64,000 nt of DNA. Origin: Hemileia vastatrix (lineage: Eukaryota > Basidiomycota > Pucciniomycetes > Pucciniales > Zaghouaniaceae). The notes beneath the pieces are model-generated. The model searched no databases and was not told the DNA's origin. It saw nothing but the letters and a program-made list of their open reading frames with translations. Each line of letters opens with the position of its first letter. Position 1 is the first letter of the stretch. This document shows, one piece after another, positions 22,099 to 34,077 of this stretch. Made by a program: the position numbers and the translations under genes. The stretch covers positions 42,170,797 to 42,234,796 of the forward strand of contig JASXTE010000004.1 in assembly GCA_030280995.1 (NCBI GenBank), read 5' to 3'.

Positions 22099-24396
22099 AT
22101 GAGTGCTCCTCAGGATAGTGTAAGTGAACAGCCTGCTTATAATACCAGGTCTAAAGCTAATAAAAACTTTCCAGGACATCACCATGGAGGGACAACAGTA
22201 CCCCCAGCCAGAAAGCATGAGTATAGAGGAAAAGGACGCCCTCTTAAAAAAGATAACTATCAAAAAGACGTCTCCTCCTCTTCAGGATCAACTGTCCCAT
22301 CTGGCCAAACAGGTTCTGAAGCTAGAGGAATCAAAATCTCTCATGTTCAAAGAAGTAGAGCAGTTGCAAAACAATTGCAAGGTAGGATTTCAGCAGATGA
22401 ATCAGGCAATGGCAGAATTAAAGGGAGGCCAGCCCAGTCAATCAAATCAGCAACCCCCTATCCAAGGAGGGTCCACTCACTCCCAGGAGAAAATCCTGGT
22501 AGACAAATGGAAATGGGACTGGTTTCACCAACAGTGGACAAGCCACAGTTGCAACAGGGATCCACCCCCTCATCTGACTTCCTCAGCTCACCCTTACAAG
22601 GGAAAAAAGCGCCAAAAATCAGGACTGGCAACCATCCCTTGGTAAGTAACTTACCCTCTCAGATTAGACATAATACTGATAATTACAATATAGGTAATTC
22701 TATTGATGTTAAATCTGTACAAAAAATAGAGGAGGATTTAAGAAATTTAGGTTTTAGAGTAGATACACCTGACTTGTCTTTTGTCCATAATAACAGTACT
22801 ATATACAATGATAATACAGTTAATCCTCAGTTGCAACCACCTACTAGTGAGATGAGAAGTTCACAGGAGAGTGAGAGAATTGAAAAGGAGGACATGGAAT
22901 ATTTTAACAATAATCCAACTGTCCATAGAATTGTTTCAGCATTGTGGAATAGAATGACTGATTGTGAGGAACAGACAGTTAAGCTCACTAGTGATACAAT
23001 TTCATCCTTAACATTGAACATTTCTCAATTAGCAACACGTAATAAAGAATTAGAGAAAGAACATTTGTCTCTAACTCTTAAATATGATTCATTGAGTAAT
23101 AAATATAATGACCTTTCAAACAAATTTTGTGAGTTAGAAAAATTATATGAAACACACTTATTAAAGACTGAATCAAGAACAAAGTTATCTTTTGCACAGA
23201 CAAATCAAAGTGTCTCTGAGCTGCTACAAAGATTAACTAAAGTTGAGATTGAAACTGCCAATCTACTAATGAACCAGGATAATCATAAGTATAATCAATA
23301 TAATAATAATCCTTTCATTGGCAAAAGTGAATCTCATTCCTTCCCTGTACCACCACAATTAAAACCATCTGGTGGTAGTGTCAAATCTGAAAATGTAAGT
23401 CACAAATCCGTGCAGGAAGAAATACAAGACCATTTATCAAAAGTAAATGAGTTGTTGAATTTACCTAAGATTAGTGAGATAAAATCCAATCAGAAGAACT
23501 GGCCTAAGATAGATCAGTACCCAACTTATGATGGGGAAGCCAGCTCTGATTGGCAACATTTTATTCAAAGAATTGACAACTTGAAATTCTCATATAAGTT
23601 ACCAGATGAAGAGATAACATCAAAATTAATTTCTTTATTTAAGGATGTTGCTTTATTATGGTTTGAAGCTGTCTTAAGTGAGGGTAGAGACTACTCTTGG
23701 GCTGAATGGAAACAACTTATTGAAAAACAATTTGGAGGTTCTAAATTCAGGCTTACTCAGCAGAGATTGTATGAGAAGACTAGGTATAATCCGTTGAATG
23801 GTGACAAACCTATGGTATTTTTAATGAATTTAAACAAAATATTAAAAGCCATTGAGCCTCATATGGATTTTAACTTATGGAAAGATAAGATAATATACAA
23901 ATTACCTATATCTGTCAGAGACATTGTTGTAGCTAGAACATTAAATGTTACTGAATATTCTGACTTTATTAATATTTGCAATGAAATATTATTAAACCAT
24001 AAGTATGAATCAAGGTATTCCACTTATAAGCAAAATGTTGAACCTGTAAAAACTCAGAATTCAAAAACACTTCAGGAGAAGCAGAAAAAACCTACTGCAC
24101 CTGTAGTACCTAAAAAGTATGAAACAAATACTTGTTATAAGTGTAACAAACCTTGGGTTAAAGGTCACAAATGTGAGGAAAACATAAATATTGTTGAAAA
24201 TCAACATGAATCTGAAAATGAAGTAGAAAAGAGTAATGATTCAAGTGATTATGACAGTAATATCTCATATAGTGATGAAAATGAAGTCTGTATGTTGGAA
24301 GATGATTTGTCCATCTTTTACAATCCAATATTAAATATAGACTCAAATGAATCTTTAATGAATTTTGAGGATGTTAAAATCATTAAGGATATATAA
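22099..24396 (+). CDS. gag: Element A Gag, 765-codon frame
   Basis: Open from ATG 22099 to TAA 24396. The N-terminus has PAYNTRSKANKN. Residues ~290-350 are predicted coiled coil (heptads such as NKELEKEHLSLTLKYDSLSN). The retrotransposon Gag domain lies at ~466-610 (DWQHFIQRIDNL ... ALLWFEAVLS ... FLMNLNKIL). A zinc knuckle CYKCNKPWVKGHKC lies at ~678-691. In the related element this frame continues directly into protease, so here Gag ends at a new stop made by the deletion. The first ~180 codons overlap another frame (22184-22645) that is better conserved. The true protein may therefore start in that frame and enter this one by a -1 shift near 22603. Confidence 0.8.
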   Translation: MSAPQDSVSEQPAYNTRSKANKNFPGHHHGGTTVPPARKHEYRGKGRPLKKDNYQKDVSSSSGSTVPSGQTGSEARGIKISHVQRSRAVAKQLQGRISADESGNGRIKGRPAQSIKSATPYPRRVHSLPGENPGRQMEMGLVSPTVDKPQLQQGSTPSSDFLSSPLQGKKAPKIRTGNHPLVSNLPSQIRHNTDNYNIGNSIDVKSVQKIEEDLRNLGFRVDTPDLSFVHNNSTIYNDNTVNPQLQPPTSEMRSSQESERIEKEDMEYFNNNPTVHRIVSALWNRMTDCEEQTVKLTSDTISSLTLNISQLATRNKELEKEHLSLTLKYDSLSNKYNDLSNKFCELEKLYETHLLKTESRTKLSFAQTNQSVSELLQRLTKVEIETANLLMNQDNHKYNQYNNNPFIGKSESHSFPVPPQLKPSGGSVKSENVSHKSVQEEIQDHLSKVNELLNLPKISEIKSNQKNWPKIDQYPTYDGEASSDWQHFIQRIDNLKFSYKLPDEEITSKLISLFKDVALLWFEAVLSEGRDYSWAEWKQLIEKQFGGSKFRLTQQRLYEKTRYNPLNGDKPMVFLMNLNKILKAIEPHMDFNLWKDKIIYKLPISVRDIVVARTLNVTEYSDFINICNEILLNHKYESRYSTYKQNVEPVKTQNSKTLQEKQKKPTAPVVPKKYETNTCYKCNKPWVKGHKCEENINIVENQHESENEVEKSNDSSDYDSNISYSDENEVCMLEDDLSIFYNPILNIDSNESLMNFEDVKIIKDI
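22184..22645 (+). CDS. overlapping frame, probable true Gag N-terminus (153 codons)
   Basis: The ATG at 22184 lies in a near-ideal context (ACCATGG), also present in element B. The frame encodes MEGQQYPQ ... IEEKDALLKKI ... LAKQVLKLEES and ends at TAA 22643-22645; the open frame extends upstream to an ATG at 22124. My hand alignment with element B over these codons gives 59 substitutions, distributed 15/9/35 over codon positions 1/2/3 of this frame. That is the signature of selection on this frame and not on the longer overlapping one. It ends within 40 nt of a slippery heptamer. Confidence 0.6.
   Translation: MEGQQYPQPESMSIEEKDALLKKITIKKTSPPLQDQLSHLAKQVLKLEESKSLMFKEVEQLQNNCKVGFQQMNQAMAELKGGQPSQSNQQPPIQGGSTHSQEKILVDKWKWDWFHQQWTSHSCNRDPPPHLTSSAHPYKGKKRQKSGLATIPW
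22603..22609 (+). promoter_or_regulatory. putative -1 ribosomal frameshift site A_AAA_AAG
   Basis: In the 22184 frame the codons read A AAA AAG, a canonical slippery heptamer. A -1 slip enters the 765-codon frame at GCG (22609). It overlaps a second candidate, G_GGA_AAA (22600-22606), in element A only. The heptamer is conserved in element B at 39436-39442. No pseudoknot was established. Confidence 0.45.
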
Positions 24397-25148
24397 GAAG
24401 ATACTGTGCTTTTGGTCTTAATTTTAAAGACAATGAAAAATTCACGCATGATTGGGTAACCCTTATCCCAGGTTTAGAATTTGCATATAATAGTACAGTA
24501 CATTCTGTCACTGGCAAAAAGCCATTTGAGTTATGGTTGGGTTATGTACCTAATACCCCTGCTAAAACTCTTAATAAGTTACCTAGATTGGATATTCATC
24601 CAGGTACTAAATCTTTTCTTCAGATGCAAGAATTATGCAGAAAACATGCTCAAGAATGTATAAATAAGGCTTTTGAGTATGAAAAGAAAAGATGAAATAA
24701 AGCCCATAAAGAACAAATGTTCAAAGAGGGTGATGAAGTCCTTATTTCAACGCTACATTTCAATTTAAATGGTAATGTTAAATTGAAGGATCCATTCATT
24801 GGACCATTTGTAGTTAAAAAGATGGTTGGTAATAATGCTGTTGAGGTTATTCTATATGCACCTTATGATAGAAAACATCCAGTATTTCCTATTTCTCTTA
24901 TAAAACCATACCATTCTAATGATACTTCTCTCTTTCCAAGAAGATCAGGAAGGCATAAACAGCAACCTGAAGAAATAGTGGAAAAAGCAGAAATTGAAAA
25001 GATACTTAAAAAGAGACACCTTACTAAAGAAAAGGGAGTTGAGTATCTATTAAGATTTAAAAATAAATCAAGTGAATATGACCAGTGGATTCCAGAAAAT
25101 GAAATCTCTGATCTTAAAAATCTCTTGAAAAAATTTAAATCTAAATAA
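24397..25148 (+). pseudogene. Element A integrase C-terminus with chromodomain (remnant)
   Basis: After the deletion joint, sequence homologous to the end of element B integrase resumes (YNSTVHSVTGKKPFELWLGY readable from about 24484). A TGA at 24693-24695 replaces TGG of the relative. From 24717 an intact 143-codon stretch encodes the GPY/F-like tail and a chromodomain (EKILKKRHL ... VEYLLRFKNKSSEYDQWIP), ending at 25148. It is unlikely to be translated as a unit with Gag. Confidence 0.75.
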
Positions 25149-25263
25149 TACTGTTCATTCAGTATATGTATTATAAAAATTATTTTTTATTTTTTATTTC
25201 ATTCCTTAAGATTAATTAAAATGTCTTAACATTTTTTTTATTGTTTTTTTTGGGGTAAGGGAG

Positions 25264-26440
25264 TGTCAGCCTAAATATCCTTAGGACTGAGTATTTCTTA
25301 TGCTTAAAATAAGATAACCTTAACTAGATTAAGCTTATATCTTAAAAATAAGGTTAAAATAATAATATATATTATTTTATTATATATATATATAATTATT
25401 ATTCTATTATATAATTTATAATAGTTTAAATAGCTTATCCATGGCCTAATAATACTTATTAAGGTGTTAATGGAGTCATAATATACTTATCTTAAGTGAT
25501 ATGAAGTAATTATTGACATACATAAGCTTATATGTATACATAAATCTCATATTCAGTGAAATATGCAGTATATTATGTATAATTAGGTATATAAGTGGGT
25601 TTTAGCCCCTTAATAGCCTATAACCTTTGTTTTTCTGCTTATTTTAGGTCATATGGACGAAATCAGTGGACTCACAATGCCTACAGAAGCATAGACACCT
25701 ATATCAGGCGCATACACCCAGTTTGGACAACTAAAATTACTTCCTTGGATGGTTATTCACGGATTTATGGGTTGGAAAGATGTTTCTGGGTTAATGTGGA
25801 TGCTTGGGGATGTTATTGGGGGCTTGGACATTTTATTTGTTTCCTTTATATGCTTTTAGTTTCATTAAATCTCTTTTTGATCTTTTATTTTACCTGTTTC
25901 TTTATGGTATCCGCTTTTATCTGGGATTTCTATTTATGGTATGACTCTGTGTTATTATTAATAGTGATGGAGGGTCCTTACTGGAGGTCTGGGTGTTGGA
26001 ACTGCTTGAAGTGGACGCCATGGGGAGGTGATGGGCCCTCACAGTGCTGTAATTGCCGGGGATAGCAGTGACATCATCTGGATTGAAGGTCTGTGCACTC
26101 CAGTGGATTTGGGTATAAGTAAGGAGGGATTTTGACGGTTTATTATAATCATTCAATTACTACACTTCAAATAAACACTACACTACAATTATTAACATTC
26201 AGAAATATATTATAAAGCCCTTATAAATTGATATTATCTTTATAATAGCTATAACTATATTTTATTCTTCTATTTTCCACCACTAGCACGCATTTAAATC
26301 CAAGTATTGTGAGTTTAATTTGAGTATAACTATTCTATTAGTATTCCCCTGAGGTTTAATCACTAAATCATTTATTAATAAGTAGTAGGACCATAAAATA
26401 ACACTATTATATCATACTTATATACTAGACTGTACTGACA
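25264..26440 (+). repeat. Element A 3' LTR
   Basis: Near-identical to the 5' LTR. It is preceded by a polypurine tract candidate GGGGTAAGGGAG (25252-25263). Confidence 0.9.
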
Positions 26441-28109
26441 GAAGGGGAGAAATTTTTTAGGATTGTTGATTGAGATTGTAAAGACTTGAAATAAAGGCTC
26501 TAAGAAAGTCTGGAAAATATGAAAAATTCTGACAAAGTTTTGGAGTGGTTTAGAGGGTTAGAAATTTTATTTAAATGTTGTGATGCTGAATATTTTGAAG
26601 TGGAAAAGGAGCTGGGTTATTAGTTGGTTTCTTTGGTAGACTCTTTAGGTGGAAGCTTTGAGGACCTTATGGAAAGAATGGAATCAAAGTATTTTAGCTC
26701 AGTGTGTGAGGAGCCCACTCTATCATTCTGTGACAAAGTAGAGATTGGTAGAGGGGAGTTTGAAGAGATTCAAACCTTGCTCTCAGTTGTGGAATCATCA
26801 CAAGGCAAATATGTTTTATTACAAGTTTATTTTACTAAATCATACAGAAAATTGAAATCAACCAGAAATCATATTTATCAGCACTAAAGAATCAAATTTA
26901 AAAAAGAGAAGAACAGGAAAAATAAATAATCTCTATGGAATCCTTCTACATCAGTATCAAAACTTTGCATTAGTAACCTTCTCTTCATAATTCCTTCATG
27001 TTTAAGAGGATGACGAGGAGATGAATATGTGATCAATAAAATATGCAAATTTCAGAATGAGGACATTCTTTATTTGAGGGATGATGTCGAAGCCTAAAGA
27101 TTATTATGTCATTCAGAACTAATTTAGGGCTTACAAGCATGGTTATTTTAGGAATTAAGAGAGTCAATTTAGCTTCAAATATTTTTATTATTGAAATAAT
27201 GGATGGTTTAGTTGCAAGAATGGGTACATTATAAGAGTCAAGAAATATCAATTATTTAATGGTCATGAAGGTCAAGTATAGGTCTAAAGATACATGGAAA
27301 TTAAATCTAAGAGTCACAAGATCTTTTGGAAATTTTTTAGAATTTTTACTATTTTTCTTATAATTTTAATAATTTTATAAAGTATTTTTAATTATTTTTG
27401 ATATTTAATAATATACTTAATTTTAATGATTTTTGCTTAGTGAATAGGGCTGCACAGGCTACCAAAATTTAATTTGAGTCTTCTCAGATTTGATTATATC
27501 ATTTTTAATTTCTTTAGATTTTTTATTAAAGTTTTAAGATCCTAATTTAGTCATGAAGTCTGTGTGACCTCCATGATGCTCTGGTGGGAAGAGTAGGGCA
27601 TGTAACTTACCTATGCATACAAGGGCTGCTGACTTGAAATCACAACTATTATGGGGTCTCAAACATTACCAAACACACTTAATGTGTTTCATTTGAAAAA
27701 CTCCACACAAATACACCATGAAGCATGGCTGATTTGGTACTTGGGGTCTCAAACATGGCTTCAAATTTTTCCTACTTTTGTACAATTTTCTTAACCACAA
27801 ATTAGCCCACAAGTACCCATATCCTCCCAATAAGCTATGTATCATCTTCCTTTATCCTCACTCATATACTCCATGTCACAAATCTTCCCCCCCCAGTCCA
27901 TTTCCAAATCAAGTTTTTCACTTTCACACCACAGTAAGTCTATCACATTTTATTCTGTTTTTTAGAAAATTTTCCTTCCAAATTTCTATACTCAAAACTT
28001 CTTATTTTTATACAAGGCATCATAAATATCTAATATATTTATTAGTTTCTCCTTTCCTTCAACAAAATTTTCTTTTTTCACTAATTTCTTTTTTTACTGT
28101 TAATTTATC
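26441..28109. other. flank of element A, no intact gene
   Basis: Starts with the GAAGG target duplicate. An 88-codon frame at 26624-26887 (SFEDLMERMESKYFSSV) is isolated and unrecognised. The rest is AT-rich decayed sequence, with a C/T-rich stretch at 27775-28100 just upstream of the next relic. Confidence 0.35.
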
Positions 28110-28600
28110 ATGCCTTACCTAAAATCTACTTCTCAAAAATTTACTCATTTGAAACTGTCTGACCTACAGATTGTAATTAACTGGGTAAAAATTAAATCTG
28201 ATTTAGATGCCTGTTTTAGCTGTGCAAATTCCACTCAAACTTTCCCTCCACCCACATCAAAATTGAGTGGCTTTAATCAAATGGAAGTGGAGTTAAAATC
28301 AAAAGCTAAAGGTGAGATGTATTTGACAACAAAGCAAATGAGGGAAAGATTCAAAAACTAACAAACAAAATGCAAGAAGGCAAAGATAGCTTCTAATTCA
28401 ACTGGGTTTGAAGTAACCAAAGATGATGAAAATCATGGAATCACATCTATTTCTGAAAAACTCAGATTTATGTGTCCTCTTTATGATCAAATGGAAAAAC
28501 TCTCTGGGAAAAGGCCTGATTTCAATCCCTTGCACATGATCAAGGCGCAAGAATCACTGAGTCTCATACAAATAGTCAAGATTTTCCTTTGGATCCTTCA
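28110..28600 (+). pseudogene. rust-type SANT/Myb-like gene relic
   Basis: ATG at 28110. The N-terminal part reads LKLSDLQIVINWVKIKSDLD ... SGFNQMEVELKSKAK ... TTKQMRERFKN, a pattern I associate with large rust-specific families with SANT/Myb-like DNA-binding regions. An in-frame TAA at 28359-28361 interrupts it. The same frame continues afterwards with FEVTKDDENHGITSISEKL and MCPLYDQMEKLSGKRPDFNP, as expected for the family. A single nonsense change plus an undefined 3' end makes it a pseudogene. Confidence 0.55.
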
Positions 28601-29469
28601 CTTGACTCTCCCAAATTTGAGAACCATCTGCTTATTCTGACATTGATTTTGATGAGCCCATGGTACTAAGACTAAACTACTTTTTCTATTAATATTCTTT
28701 TGTAGCTCTGATTTACTTTCTATGTAAAAACCAGACCCAAGCCTCATCAAATCTTGAAATTTGTAAGGAAGTAGGTGACAATGAAAGATTAGAAGATGAA
28801 TAATCAACCCCTCCTAGCAGCAGACTCAATCAAAGAGCTTCTACTAGTTTTAGGACAACTCAATAAATTTCAAAGGCTGTTTTTTCTGCTTATGGGGAGA
28901 TTGTTAATGAAAACAAAATAGGTTATAGTTTTTATTTTTGTTTTGACTAAAGCCAGACCACCAAATTATTTCTATGTCAAAAAAAATATGTCAAAGAAAA
29001 TGTTTTTGGAAATACTATCCCCTGCTATTCACTATAACAGGGGGTAGAGATCACCATTTTTTTTAATTCAGTGAAAAATTTATGGAAAAAAAAATTCCAA
29101 TACCCTCTCCTGTGTTTTTTTGAAGTAGGTGAATAGATTGCCAAAATTTATGTTCATTGCATAAATTAACATGTAAACAAGTCTTATAAGATAATTAAAA
29201 AACCTTAATTAATTATAATTCAAGTGAAAATGTGAGTGCAAATTGTCTGTGACCAAAGTCAATAAAATCAAACACAAATGTATACATGAACCCCATGAGA
29301 AAACAGATTTCCTCATGATTACCATTATACATCACATGGCTTGATGGCTCATTAATTTAGGTAAGTAGAGTATCATATATAAGTTGTAAAATTTTAATTT
29401 GTAAAATAAAAATAAAATTTAAAACCCTATGTTGCACCCCATACTTAATTGAAATTGGATGAAACTTAC
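28601..29469. other. no gene recognised
   Basis: AT-rich, no supported feature. Confidence 0.4.
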
Positions 29470-29479
29470 CTAAAAAGCT

Positions 29480-30010
29480 CTCCTCAAACTACCTGAAAGA
29501 AATAGTCCCAAAAATTGCCAGAAAAAAAAGAGTGCCCAAACTTTAACAAAAGAGCCCCAAAATTTTCCAAAAAGCAGTCTTAAAATCACCCAAAAAAGTT
29601 TCCAAAAAATTGTCCTGAAAGTCCTTAAAACCTCCCCAAAAATTGCAAGAAAAGTGCGAAAAAGTGCCACAAAAAAAGTTCCAAAAATCAACCAAAAAAG
29701 TGCCAAAACAACTTAAAAAAACTATAAAATGCTTTTAAAATGTTTCCAAATGGTTCTGAGCATCTCCAAAGCTATTTAGTGAAGAAAAACACCTAAAATT
29801 CACTGAGAAATGCTTGGAAAATGTTTCTGGAAGGTTTTAACAAAATAAAATACTAAAAACAGGCCAAAAATACCTCAAAGTAAGTGGAAATTTCTTGGAA
29901 AAGTTAAAAAAATTGTTTCCAAATGATTCCAAAGCAATTTAGCAAAGAAAATGGTCAAAATGGTGAAAATGCCTAAAAATGAGCAAAAAACACCAAAAAG
30001 TCAATGGAGC
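29480..30010. repeat. degenerate A-rich repeat (CCAAAAAxTTxCCxAAAA-type)
   Basis: Short irregular units such as CCAAAAATTGCCAGAAAA and AAAAAGTGCCAAAAC recur at roughly 20-25 bp. The minus-strand open frame through it is Phe/Leu/Trp low complexity and not a gene. Confidence 0.5.
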
Positions 30011-30595
30011 AAGAATAAATATGATAGAGAACATAAAAAAGGGAAATAAGAGCATTTAAATAAGCAATTAAAACAAAAAATATGATAAAAAAAGAAACGC
30101 AAAAAGAGACAAGAAAAAAGATATTTCAATTAGCAATTAAATTTAAAAAAATGAGAAAGTGACTTACTTTGAGTGCTGTGAAGTAAGAAGTAACAGAACC
30201 AACAATGAATGATGGAAGTTGGAGTTGAAGAGAAGATTAAATGTCTTAGTGAGATAGAATCTTTTAAATTTCATGCTTTTGCAAATGTTATGCAATTTTA
30301 ATTCTGGGATCTGAACCAAAATAAATGAAACTGAGAAGCTGGGAAATTTCATTGGAAAAAATGATTACACAAAATAAATTGTAAATTATTTAAGATAGGC
30401 CCTCAAAATGAGTGACTTTCTTTGTATAAAGGTGAACTTTTCATTGATGGTGGACTAAAAGTGGCCTTTTATGTTGGTTAAAAGTGTTAAAGATTAAGGG
30501 TAAGTGTATGATTATGGGATTTATTAAGTTCTGGTAAGTCACATAACTTGCTCATATGAATAAGCCACTAAGGATAAGGTGAAAATAAAATCTAG
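30011..30595. other. no gene recognised
   Basis: Purine-rich then AT-rich sequence without supported features. Confidence 0.35.
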
Positions 30596-30811
30596 GTGTT
30601 GGTGCTTTTTTACCTAATTCTTACTAATCATGATGATGAAGGGAAGTTTTTTTATGACTTTTTTGACCCAAAAGAAGATGTTTTTGGGGACAAAAACGCT
30701 GTTGAAATACACCTGTCCTGGGCAGGTGTATTTCATTTTTTAAGAGCAGGTTTGGTACCTCTTTTGTGGTGTGTTTATATGGAATATTTGGTAATGTTTC
30801 AGACCCCCTAA
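30596..30811 (+). other. unrecognised coding-like fragment with perfect 12-bp hairpin
   Basis: A short frame (DVFGDKNAVEIHLSWAGVFHF) resembles the fragment at 45485-45691 (GVLRGKNTVEVKHLFTGVL). Both contain an inverted repeat at the same place, here GAAATACACCTG with a 7-nt loop (30704-30734). The family is unknown. Confidence 0.35.
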
Positions 30812-32798
30812 TATATAAAACTCAATAACAACACAAAAGCATAAACAACCATATTTACTTTACATATAATTTTATATATTTATAATACCCTTATAAATAT
30901 AACACTTTTACCTAACATTTCTTAAATTTTTTATAACAACTCATAAATCTATACATATAGGGTACAGTTGTAAAGATCTAAACTTCAGAGACTCAGTTTT
31001 AAAAACTGTTCAGAAAAATAAATACTTTATAAAAACATATAATACAATAATTTATATAACTCTTCTAATTTCAAATCCACTGTTGTATTTCTTTTCTTCA
31101 TCTTAAAGAACACCAATTCTTCACCTCTAAACCGTTAATAATAATTTTTAAACTATTCATCTTACATCAAGTAGAATTTTTCAACTTTTTAATTGTGAAT
31201 TCCTTAATTAATTAAAGGGAAATGTTTTCTTCTGTTTATCTAACTCCCTTGGATTCTGCTTACAGAAAGGCAACTGTAAGAGTCTTTCTACAATGGTAGG
31301 AGCAGTAGCAACGGCAAATTTCTGGATATCTTCAAGTAAATAATTGTTGGTTTTAATGATAATATAGAGAAGAAGATAGAAGAAAAGAAACTAGTAGTAG
31401 AAGATATAAAGGGAAAATTGAGGAATGAGAAGAAAGTGCAAGATATGTACCTGGTTTTATAGTGCCTGTGGACAGTTGCAAGTAGAGGGAGACTGTGGTA
31501 CACATCTCACAGTAACATATAAATGCCACAGTTTTCAACAAGTGAAACAAAGGGATTTCTATGAAGGTTGGTTATGAGAGTCCAACAAAGGGGTTTTCAG
31601 AAGCACAGAAAATTATAACCTCCATGCACAGTTTTTTAGTGCAGTATCGAAATATAGGCCAAGGTGAGAAGAAATTTAGAGGAAGTTAATACTACACTAT
31701 AGGACAAGAGTATGGTATGTACTTGAAGAAAATGTGGCTAGTGCAAAAGGTATAATATAGATTTAGGAGGCAGTTTCAAGAAATATTATTGGTTTCACAC
31801 TTAGATAATTGCAACGGTACTTGAATGTAATTTTACAGATACCCATTCCCAATAGAAACCTATAAGGATTCTCAAACATAACACTAGAAAAGGAGCAATT
31901 AACAAGCAGAGCAGATGGGAAGCCCTTGATAAATGAAAATTCAAGTCAGAATCTAGATCTGGGAGGGTACTTACTCAGTGCTGAGGGTTTCATGACTAGT
32001 GGATACTCACACAGCCAGTGCACATTCCATAATAAGTATAGAAGATGGTACAGTACTTATTATAAAGCTAAGTGTCAGCCAGGCTATACCAGGAGCCCAT
32101 TAAATGTTATGTCAATTTACTGGAACCAAAAGAGGGCATAGAATATGCTTATTATGTATATAAATTAATATTATTTTGTATAATGAAATTATATAAGTAT
32201 TTTATTAAATATAACTAAAATAAGTATTATATTAATTTTATTATTATATAAACTATATATACATTTAAATTAAGCATAATAAATGTTACATTCTATAAAT
32301 TATGGTGCTTTTTTATGTATTTAATAAATATAAATTAATAATTAATTAATTATAAACATATATTATAATTATAAGTAAAAAATCAACTTATAATGTAATT
32401 AAATTAATTAATTAAATTTATATATTAAATAAAACCTTACATATGTTATTAAACAATAATATTGGGTGCTTTTTGATTCCTAATTGTGTTATCAAAGTAT
32501 TAAACAAGTTAAAATACTTTATTAAATAAATTATTAATGTTTTATTCTATAATTAAGTAATTTTGTTATAAGTATTTGTTTTATTTAAAATATTTATTAA
32601 ACTAATAAAAGTAATTAAAATAATTAATTACTCATGTTTTATACTAAATTAATTAATTACATTATTTTTACGTGTTAAAATAAGTTTGTTTTTCATGTTT
32701 CATTTAAATTGGTTATTACTTAAAAGATTATAAGATATGTTTTAAATTAAATTAATTATTTTTATGTTTCTAAAACTTATTTAATTACTCACTGATTT
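30812..32798. other. AT-rich flank of element B
   Basis: Includes 31246-31300, which matches 42190-42260 in opposite orientation around GCAGAATCCAAGGGAGTT, and a >75% AT stretch from 32140. No intact gene. Confidence 0.4.
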
Positions 32799-33955
32799 TG
32801 TCAGTATAGTCTAGTATATAAGTATGATATAATAGTGTTTATTTATGGTCTTACTACTTATTGATAAATGATTTAGTGATTAAACCTCAGGGGAAGACTA
32901 ATAAAATAGTTATACTCAAATAAAACTCACAATACTTGGATTTAAATGTGTGCTAGTGGTGGAAAATAGATGAATAAAATATAGTTATAGCTTATATAAA
33001 GATAATATAAATTTATAATGGCTCTATAATATATTTATAAATGTTAATAATTGTATTGAAGTGTTTGTTTGAATTGTAGTAAGTGAATGATGATAAATAA
33101 CCGTCAAAATCCCTCCTTACTTATACCCGAATCCCCTGGAGTGCACAGACCTTCAATCCAGATGATGTCACTGCTATCCCCGGCAATTACAGCACTGTGA
33201 GGGCCCATAACCTCCCCATGGTGTCCACTTCAAGCAGATTCAACACCCAGGCCTCCAGTAAGGACCCTCCATCACAATTAATGATAACACAGATCTATAC
33301 CACAAATAGAAAATCCAGATAAAAGCGGATACCATAAAGAAGCAGGTAAAATAAGAAATCAAAAAGAGATTTAAGGAAACAAAGAAAATTTCCAAGCCCC
33401 ATAAAACATCCCCAAGCATCCATATTAACCCAGAAATGACCTTCCAACCCATAAATCCTTGAATAACCATCCAAGGAAGTAAATTAAGTTGTCCAAACTG
33501 AGTGTATGCGCCTGATATAGATGTCTATGCTTCTGTAGGCGTTGTAAGTCCACTTATTTCGTCCATATGACCTAAAATAAGTAGAAAAACAAATTTTATA
33601 GGCTATTAAGGGGCTAAAACCCACTTATATACCTAAATATACATAATATACTGCATATTTCACTGAATATGAGATTTATGTATACATATAAGCTTATGTA
33701 TGTCAATAATTACTTAATATCACTTAAGATAAGTATATTATGACTCCATTAACACCTTAATAAGTATTATTAGGCTATGGATAAGCTATTTTAACTACTA
33801 TAATTTATATAATAGAATAATAATTATATATATATATAATATAATCATATATATTATTATTTTAACCTTATTTTTAAGATATAAGCTTAATTTACTTAAG
33901 GTTATCTTATTTTAAGCATAAGAAATACTCACTCCTACAGATATCTAGGCTGACA
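32799..33955 (-). repeat. Element B 3' LTR
   Basis: 1157 bp, terminal TGTCAG/CTGACA. Adjacent purine tract on the minus strand (GGTGAGGGAG) at the interior side. Confidence 0.85.
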
Positions 33956-34077
33956 CTCCCTCACCCAAAAAAAAAACAATAAAAAAATGTTAAGACATTT
34001 TAATTTAAAGTAAGAAGTGAAATAGAAAAATAAAAAAAAATTTTTTTTTTTATAATACATATACTGAATAAACAGTA

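Larger units (their letters stand above)
20412..26440 (+). mobile_element. Element A: gag-only LTR retrotransposon (TR-GAG-like), recent
   Basis: Two 1177-bp LTRs differ at two positions I can see (the A/C pair in GCTTGGA[A/C]ATTTT and C/A in TTAGT[C/A]TTCCCC). They are bounded by TGTCAG...TGACA and flanked by a perfect 5-bp target duplication GAAGG (20407-20411 and 26441-26445). The 3.7-kb interior holds a full gag frame and the integrase tail with chromodomain. Protease, RT, RNase H and most of integrase are missing relative to the related element at 32799-41631. The deletion joint lies at about 24393-24400 in a short AT repeat. Movement in trans by a pol-competent relative is inferred from the intact structure and young LTRs. 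Confidence 0.9.

Noticed and set aside
22642..22662. 21-nt GTAAGT...CTCTCAG as a mini-intron explaining the gag frame change
   Set aside because: 21 nt is a multiple of three and would not change frame; it is also too short for spliceosomal splicing. Longer introns from the same donor either create a TGA or need a weak acceptor.
29470..29706. Minus-strand Phe/Trp/Leu-rich 78-codon frame
   Set aside because: Low-complexity translation of an A-rich degenerate repeat.
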